The notes beneath the pieces were generated by a model that saw only the letters and a program-made list of their open reading frames with translations, did no database searches and was not told the origin of the DNA. From positions 1 through 9,918 of the forward strand of contig DMTJ01000210.1 in assembly GCA_003477185.1 (NCBI GenBank): 9,918 bases of DNA. Direction: 5' to 3'. Each line of letters begins with the position of its first letter. The first letter of the stretch is position 1. This document shows positions 1-7,200 of this stretch, piece after piece. Both the position numbers and the translations under genes were made by a program. This DNA comes from Lentisphaeria bacterium (GTDB lineage: Bacteria; Verrucomicrobiota; Lentisphaeria; JABSQK01; UBA12247).

Positions 1-1242
1 AGACCAGAGAATGCTGTTTTCGACAGTCGTGTTACCGGCGCTAATGTAGAGGGCACCACCGCTGTCTGTTGCTGAGTTCGAAGCGAAAGTTGCGTTGTCG
101 ACCGCCAGCGTAGCCCCCGCATAGATCGCGCCACCGTTGGCAGCGGTGTTGTTGGTCATGAGCGTGTTCTTTATGGTTGCGCTGCCGCCGGACAGAGCCA
201 AGGCGCCACCTTGGGTCGCGGTATTGCCGTCGAAGGAGATCGAATCGAGAGTTGCAGTGCCACCTGAGAGCTGCACACCGCCGCCAGATACCGCGCCGCC
301 GTTGGTGAAGGAACTGCGGATCAACGTCAGCACACCGCTACTAGTCTGGATCCCTGCCCCACTGCCCGCGGAGCAGCCATCGAAGCTAGAGTTATCGACA
401 ACGACTGTGCCGCCAGCAATGAAAATGCCGCCACCACCACCACTGACGGACGTCCCAGAAAAGCTTACGCCATCCACCAAAAGATCCGGAGTCGCCGCAG
501 AGTTCACCGTGAAAATTCCGCCGCCGTTGGCTGCTTGGTCGCCGGAGAAAGAACCGCCGGTCAGTTCGGTGCCACTGCCGTTATAGAGGCCGCCACCATC
601 CCCAATAGCGACGTTGGCAAGGAACGTGACATTGGTGCCCCGCAGAACATTTGCAGCGACAAAAATACCGGCACCACGGTTGGCCTGACCATTGCTGACG
701 GTACTGTCGCTGAGCAGGACAGGAGACAGCGCACCGAACCAGCCATTACCACCGTCGACGAGAGCCCGCGAGTCTGTCAGGATAGAGTTAGTGATCGTGA
801 GGTTTGCGTTATTAAGGTAGACACCGCCGCCAATCTGCTCCGCTGAATCAGGACCATTGGCATTCCCATCTCGAATCGTGAGGCTGTCCAAGATATAGTC
901 ATCCCCTGGGCCGGTTGCTGTCACCACGTGATAGACGTTGTCTGAGAAATCTCCCGGAGCGCCGATGTCCCCAGAAAGAATGGTGGGCGCGCCAGCGATG
1001 CGTTGATCTGGCGAACTCTCGCTGCCTGCGAAACCGCCGAGGATGCGTACCTCATCCATGAGCACAAAGCTATCGCTGCGGGTGGCGCCCGGCGTGTATG
1101 TGCCGTCAGCCATCCAGATCTGGTCACCAGCACGCGCGATGTCTAGAGCAGACTGCAGCTCGAGGTATGCGTTGGCCCAGGAGGTACCGGTGTTGTTGCC
1201 TGTGGCACCTTGATCCACATACAAAGTGACAGCCGCAGGAAA
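1..1242 (-). other. Choice-of-anchor-Q / right-handed parallel beta-helix region, truncated by the window (residues 2554-2967)
   Basis: It begins with TLYVDQGATGNNTGTSWANA, then LQSALDIARAGDQIWMADGTY, the usual entry to choice-of-anchor-Q beta-helix proteins. From about residue 2691 it has a run of Gly-rich rungs of roughly 20-30 residues, built from GGGxY or GGAxY strands alternating with SFxGNxA-like turns (TFLANVA, SFSGDQA, SFDGNTA, LMTNNTA, TFASNSA). These also resemble the FxxN/GGAI repeats of chlamydial Pmp proteins. The visible part ends at NSILWS, usually near the end of such a helix. The family includes polysaccharide-active and adhesive proteins, and I see no catalytic signature that decides between them. 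Confidence 0.85.
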
Positions 1243-4200
1243 CTCGTCTGTGATCGTGATCGTCACCTGCTGCGGTGAGGATTCACGACCATTCATCATC
1301 GAATCGATCGCCAGGATCACGGTTTCACCCGGATCGGTGACCGTGTCACGCGTAGTCACGATATCTACGCTGTTGCTGATTTGCCCAGCTTCGACAATGA
1401 TTGTGGTGCCCGTGATGAGGTAGTCCGCCGGGGTCGCGGTTCCGCCGACGCTGAGGTTGATGGTTACCGCTACACCAGTTGCCTGCGACAAGCTGGCAGT
1501 TACGGTCGCGGTGCCGCGGTTTTCAGACACTGGCGATCCGACCACGCTCAGGAACACAAAGGGCGCTGGCTCAACAATACCGGCGACGCTGAACGTAAAG
1601 GGGTTCTCGTCTGGGTCGTCGTTTGCGACAGTGACGGTGCCGCCATAGGTGCCTGGCGTATCAGTTGTTAGCTCAATGGTCAACTCGGCAGTCTCACCTG
1701 CCCCCAGGAATGGGGGCGGAGTGGTCGTGACGGTAAAGGGTGCCGTAACCGGGAACGGGCCCAACGTAAGCGGCGTACCGCCATCGTTTCGAATCGTAAA
1801 TATGCTAGATACACGGGTACCTTCCTGCACGCCCAACCCCAAATCGGTGCCGTCGGCAGCAGCAGTCGTGAGCTGACCGCTCGTCAGCTCCAGCCCAGTG
1901 TCTCCACCGAGGATTGCAATCTCCGGCTGCGAAACCAGGCCATGAATGACAAAGTCGAACGGACTCTCATCCTCGTCGCTATGGGTGAAAGTCACTGTAC
2001 CGGTGTATTCGGCCAAGCTCCCCGTGTCCACGCGCACGGCGAACGTGGTCAGTCCGCCAGGCTGGAGCGTGCCAGACAGGTCACTGAGTAGCTCGAATCC
2101 CGGCGGCAGACCTACGGCCCCCAGTGCGAGTGGATCGTCACCATCGTTGCGCACCGTGAACACACGCGTTACCGGAGTCTCGTGCAGACGAATCGCACCA
2201 AAGTCGGTATGATCGTCCACCGAATAGTCCACCGAGCCATCTTCAATAGATTCGCCGTTGCCGATCACCGTGATATTTGGGGCGACAACCAGCCCAGCAA
2301 CCGCAAAGTGGAAAGGGGACTCGTCAAGATCGTTGTTGCCAATGACGATGTCGCCGTTGAATTGGCCGGCGACTGAAGAATCGAGCTGGATGGTAAAGAC
2401 ATCAGAGGCCCCGCCTGCGATGTTCGCAGCCAACGGATCAATGATCATATAGCCAGCTGGCAAGGTAAGCGTGGTATCCAGGCGACCTTCTCCGAGGTTC
2501 TGGACGGTATAGGATCGAACAGGCCCCGCTTGACCGCGCCGAACCTGCCCAAAGTCCGTGTTGTCAGCAAGGCTGACAGTCTGCTGCCCTGCGAACAGTG
2601 CCAGCCCGGTGTTCGCGCCGCCGAGGACTCCGATTTCCGGTTCGGCCCCCTCACTGAATACAGTCCTGATCTCAAAATAGTCGTCAATGTTGTTGGGATC
2701 AGGTACACCTGCACCGGTACGTTCACCGACTGGGGTCCCGGGCAAGCTGCTCCAGGTAAGCGTGGCGACCGAGTCGAAGGACTGCCCGGGCGTAAATCCA
2801 TCCTGCACGGTGGCTGTGAACACGATCGTGACGGAACCACCGAGCGGAATGTTGTAGGTACCAGTCAAGGTACCGGTTCCTTCTCCTCCTGTAGGCACGA
2901 TGGTCACGACTCCGGGGCTGATGCCGGTGCTCAGAATGCTGTCCACCAACAGGAAACCGGAGGCACCGTCGAGGACATCCTCAATGAGCACATCATAGGC
3001 AGAGTTCTTACTGTCTGCGGTGTGTTTGATCTCTAGCTCATAGGTCACCGCTGTGCCGTTGTTAAGCTTTATGTTTGACGCTGGGCTGAGCTTGGTATGA
3101 GTCAGGGTAAGATCCGGCTCAATAATCACCAGATTCTCGAACTCATCCACGTCGATCAGCACCGTTTCGACGTGCGCAGCGGCGATGTTCGTTTTCTCTG
3201 TGCCGTCATCATTGAAGATGTTATTCAGAACAATGACATCCCACTCAACCGTAATGAAATCATTGTTGGGATTGTTGTCCGCATTATTGGACACATTCCC
3301 GAGATTCACAAAGAGATCCTGTCCTGTCAGGCTCAGGTGCTGAGCCTCGTCCACATAACCAGTCAGCAGGCCAAGCGAGCCGGTTTGAACTTCAAGACTG
3401 CCGGGCTGAAAGGCCAGTGCGGTCGGTAAGATGTTGCGCAGTTCAACCGCCGGCGTGTTACCTTCCATCACATCAATGCGCAGCTCGTAGTGCAGAATCT
3501 GCCCCACCAGTCCGGTCAGCGGCGGGTTAATGTGGTCGATACGCGGCAGGCCTGAAGCTGTCAGGATGTGCTGCGATGAAGAGACGTAATCGTTAAGACC
3601 GACTTCCCCGTCGTCGCCAGTTCTTTCGCCGGGTGGTGCACTGTTGAGCGACGACCAATCTAACGCAGCATCGGTCTGCAGGGCGTCGGCACGGGCTACG
3701 GACTGCTGGATCACGGCATCGTAGCGAATAGCGATCTGGCCACCCAATGGGATATCGAAGGATCCCTGCAGAATGCTTCCGCTGCCGCCAATCACAGGCT
3801 GCGTGTCAATCGTGGCATCGCCCTCGGGTGTGATGGATGTGATTTGAGTGGCAACCAGGCGACCGAGCGTTGGATCCACTGTGACTAGAAGGTCTGCATC
3901 AAATGCAGCCGCTGTACTCGATGTGGCATGGCGGACGATCACTTCGTAGCCGATTATATCCGCAGCGTCCGGGGCATCGGGCGCTCCGATGGTCTGAATC
4001 ACTGCCTCAAGCTCGGGCTCTGTCACCAGAATATCGTGGCTCAACTGGCCGCGCAAGGCTCCGTCCAAGAAAGTCCGGGCGGCGACGGTCAAGGCGCGGC
4101 CGTCCTGGTTAGCCGGGAGATTCACAGCGACGACATCCAAGCCGATCGTGATCCGATCATTGGCAACGTTGTTATCTCCCGGGTTGAAGAGTGGACCCAG

Positions 4201-7200
4201 TGGGATGGTGAGCGTATTCCCATTGATCCCAACAGTTCCTTCGTCAAATGGCACTATCGGAGCAGCAAATGCAGGAGTCACCGTAATACTTCCAGGCTGG
4301 AAGGTGAGGCCGTCCGGGATGTCGATCTCGACGCTGCCGTTCGGGATTACCCCCTCAATAGGAAGTGCGGAAGTTTCGATCGTCACCACCTCGCCGATCG
4401 AAATCCCATCCGGGATACTTGCGAACTCCGCATTCAATTCATCGCGAACGGGCGTGACAATCGACGCCTCGAGGAAATGATCATCCACGCCGCCAGAGTC
4501 ATCACCGGTACGCTCACCAGTGACGGTGCCAGGCAAGGACGTCCAAGTGGCGACACTGGAGGAAGTCAGCAGATCCGCTGGCTTTACGTTTTCGTTGACA
4601 ACCGCCTGAAAGGTCACTTCAATCGCCCCCCCCACGGGAATTTCATAGAGCCCAGTCAGGCCGTAAGTATCGAGATCAATGTCTGTGGGCACGGTGACTG
4701 TGGCTCCGCCTGTAACGATTGTATTGACAATGTTCGTCACGGCCATGCGACCGATGCGGGTGTCGACATTCGCGGCTAACACGACCTCGTGGGCATCAGA
4801 TCCGCTGCCGACTGTATGGGAGATGGTGGCCTGGAAGGTAATCACGTCACCGGCATCGACAGTGCCGGGATCTGGGGTCACGATCGCAGCAAGTTCCAGG
4901 ACGGGCTCAAGCACCCGCACTGTGGTGTCAGCCTGCTGCTGGATTACGGTATCTGTCGCAATAATGGTACTGATTCGGTCCACACCGTTCTGGTTTCCGG
5001 GAGCATTATCAAGAACAGCATCGTACTCAAGGTCAATGTAGTCGTTGGACGGGTCGTTATCGGGTGGGTTCACCACACGACCGAACAATACGGAGAGGCT
5101 GTTTGTTGCGCTGGTTGCACTTGTTTGCTCATTCTGATAGTCTGAGACAATCCCGGAAGTTCCGTAAGCGATGCTAAGAGTCCCCGGCACAAAGGTCTGG
5201 TCAGTGAACTGATGCGTGACGACCAGCGGATCGGTGGGCCCCTCAATGAGCCAGACCCGCACGTAAAAATGGCCGGTTTCACCAATGCGCAACGTGCCTG
5301 GCGCAGCCTGTACGACGGGCTGCATAAGCGGCTCTACGTTGATCGTCGGGGTTGCCATTGCCACATAGTCGTTCAAGCCCCCAACCCCATCGCTGCCATC
5401 GCGGGACTGCGGCGGGCTATCTTTCAAGGAAACCCAATCTGCAGTCGCCTCATTCAGCAGCGACTGCCCGGGTGCGATCACGCCAGAAACCAACACATCA
5501 AAGATCACTTCTACAGATTCACCAAGCGGCAGGTCAAAGGATGCCGAAAGGCTCGTGTCATCGACGGCGACGCTGAGTGGAGCGAGAATAATGACGCCCG
5601 CACTCGCCGTAAAACTTTGCACCGTCTCGACGGTCAGTTCCGGCCCCGCCGCATTCAATAGGCTTGCAAAGGAGACATCGAAGGCATCGGAACTGCTATC
5701 CGCAGTATGCTCGATCACAACACGATACTGAATCAAGTCACCCGCATCCACATCTGCAGCTGGTTTTGGAAATAGAATTTCGCCAGTGACATCCAGCAAT
5801 GGCTCAAGGATTTTGATGTCCTGAATCTGCTCATTGAGCAATCCGCCGCTGGCCACGCGCGCAATGTTCGACCGCTGGGCACCATTCTCGTTCGACGGGT
5901 GGTTCAGTACCTGAATGTCGAAATCCACTAGCAGGTAGTCATTGCTGGAATCGTTGTCGGAAACGTTAGTGACGGTGCCGAGGTCGATCGTTAATTCAGT
6001 ACCATTAATGCTTACCACAGTCTGCTCGAGTTGCGGCGGTCCCGGAACCGTGACATCCACGCTGTCCGGCAGGTACGCAAACCCAGTAGGCAGGTCGTTC
6101 GTGACCACCGTATTGGCCGTGATCCCCTCAATGAGATCTATCCGAAGCTGCATGCGCCCCACTTCGCCGATGGTCAAGGACGCCGGCGCAAACAAATGGT
6201 CCACGTGCGGCCGGTCCGTGATTTCAAGGTATACCTGGGCACTGGCCACGTGGTCATTGGCACCGACCATTGTCCCAGTACGCTCATTTGGCTGAAAGCC
6301 AGCCAGGCTAGACCAAGTCATGTGGGCGGCATTGGGAATCGCTTGACCAGGAGCTACCGAATTTTGGATTACCGCGTCGTACACGAGGACAATGCTCGCA
6401 TCCAAGGGGAGATCGAACAGACCGTTGATGCTCTGCTGGTTGCCGCCGATCCCAAAGTCCAGAATAATCGCGGCGCCATTGTTCGTGACCGAACGAATCT
6501 GCGTGACCAGCATGACATCGGTGGCGTTCACTAGGACGTCATCTACTTGGACCTCATACGCGTTCGACAGGCTCGCCGGCGCATGTTGGATCGTCAATTC
6601 ATAGGTCAACGGGTCGCCAGCGTCAAGATCGGACAGCGGATCGGGTTCAATGACCGATTTCAGAATCTGTAGCACTGGCTCGATAATCGTAATATCGTGA
6701 GCGACGAATGCGGCGAACAGACCGTTGTGCGCGTTAATCACATTGCTCCGCACGTCTTCGTTCTGGTTCACCGCATCATTGGCAATCAGCACGTCAAACG
6801 AGATCGCAAACAGGTCGTTTGTAAAGTCGCCATCTGCGGTATTATTAATTCCAACTTCGATTGTCAAAAGCCCCGGGGCATCTGTGAGGTTCGTGGCTTC
6901 ATCCACGTAATCAATGGATATGCCAGCATTGCTCGTGGAGATGGCAAAGGTGCCCGGCACAAACTGAAAGCCGTCAGGAATCAGGTCGGTGATTACGAAA
7001 TCTGCAAGCTGCCCATCCTTCGAAAAGATATCAAAGGAGAACGTGTGGGTTTCACCGATTCGTACTTCGGTCGGCAGCGGCCCGTTTGTCACTTTGATTG
7101 CCGGCGGAAACTCCGAGCCGGAAATCAGGCCAGCCTGCCCGGAGCCGCTTCTTCCGCCCGGTCCATCAGCAAACGGGGCCCCTATGAGCAAGTCATCAAA

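Noticed and set aside
137..586. Plus-strand Pro-rich frame of 149 codons
   Set aside because: The proline runs are the reverse complement of the Gly-rich beta-helix rungs (GGC/GGT codons read as GCC/ACC/CCG). It is an antisense shadow.
2445..2840. Minus-strand frame of 131 codons
   Set aside because: It is in a different minus-strand frame from the giant gene, across module 5 and the first anchor-D domain. Its Ser/Arg/Pro-rich translation has no motif, so it is an out-of-frame shadow.
3928..4779. Plus-strand open frame of 283 codons
   Set aside because: It is antisense to modules 3 and 4 of the giant protein. The encoded sequence is a mix of His/Arg/Asp with no recognisable motif, and the minus strand fully explains the conservation.
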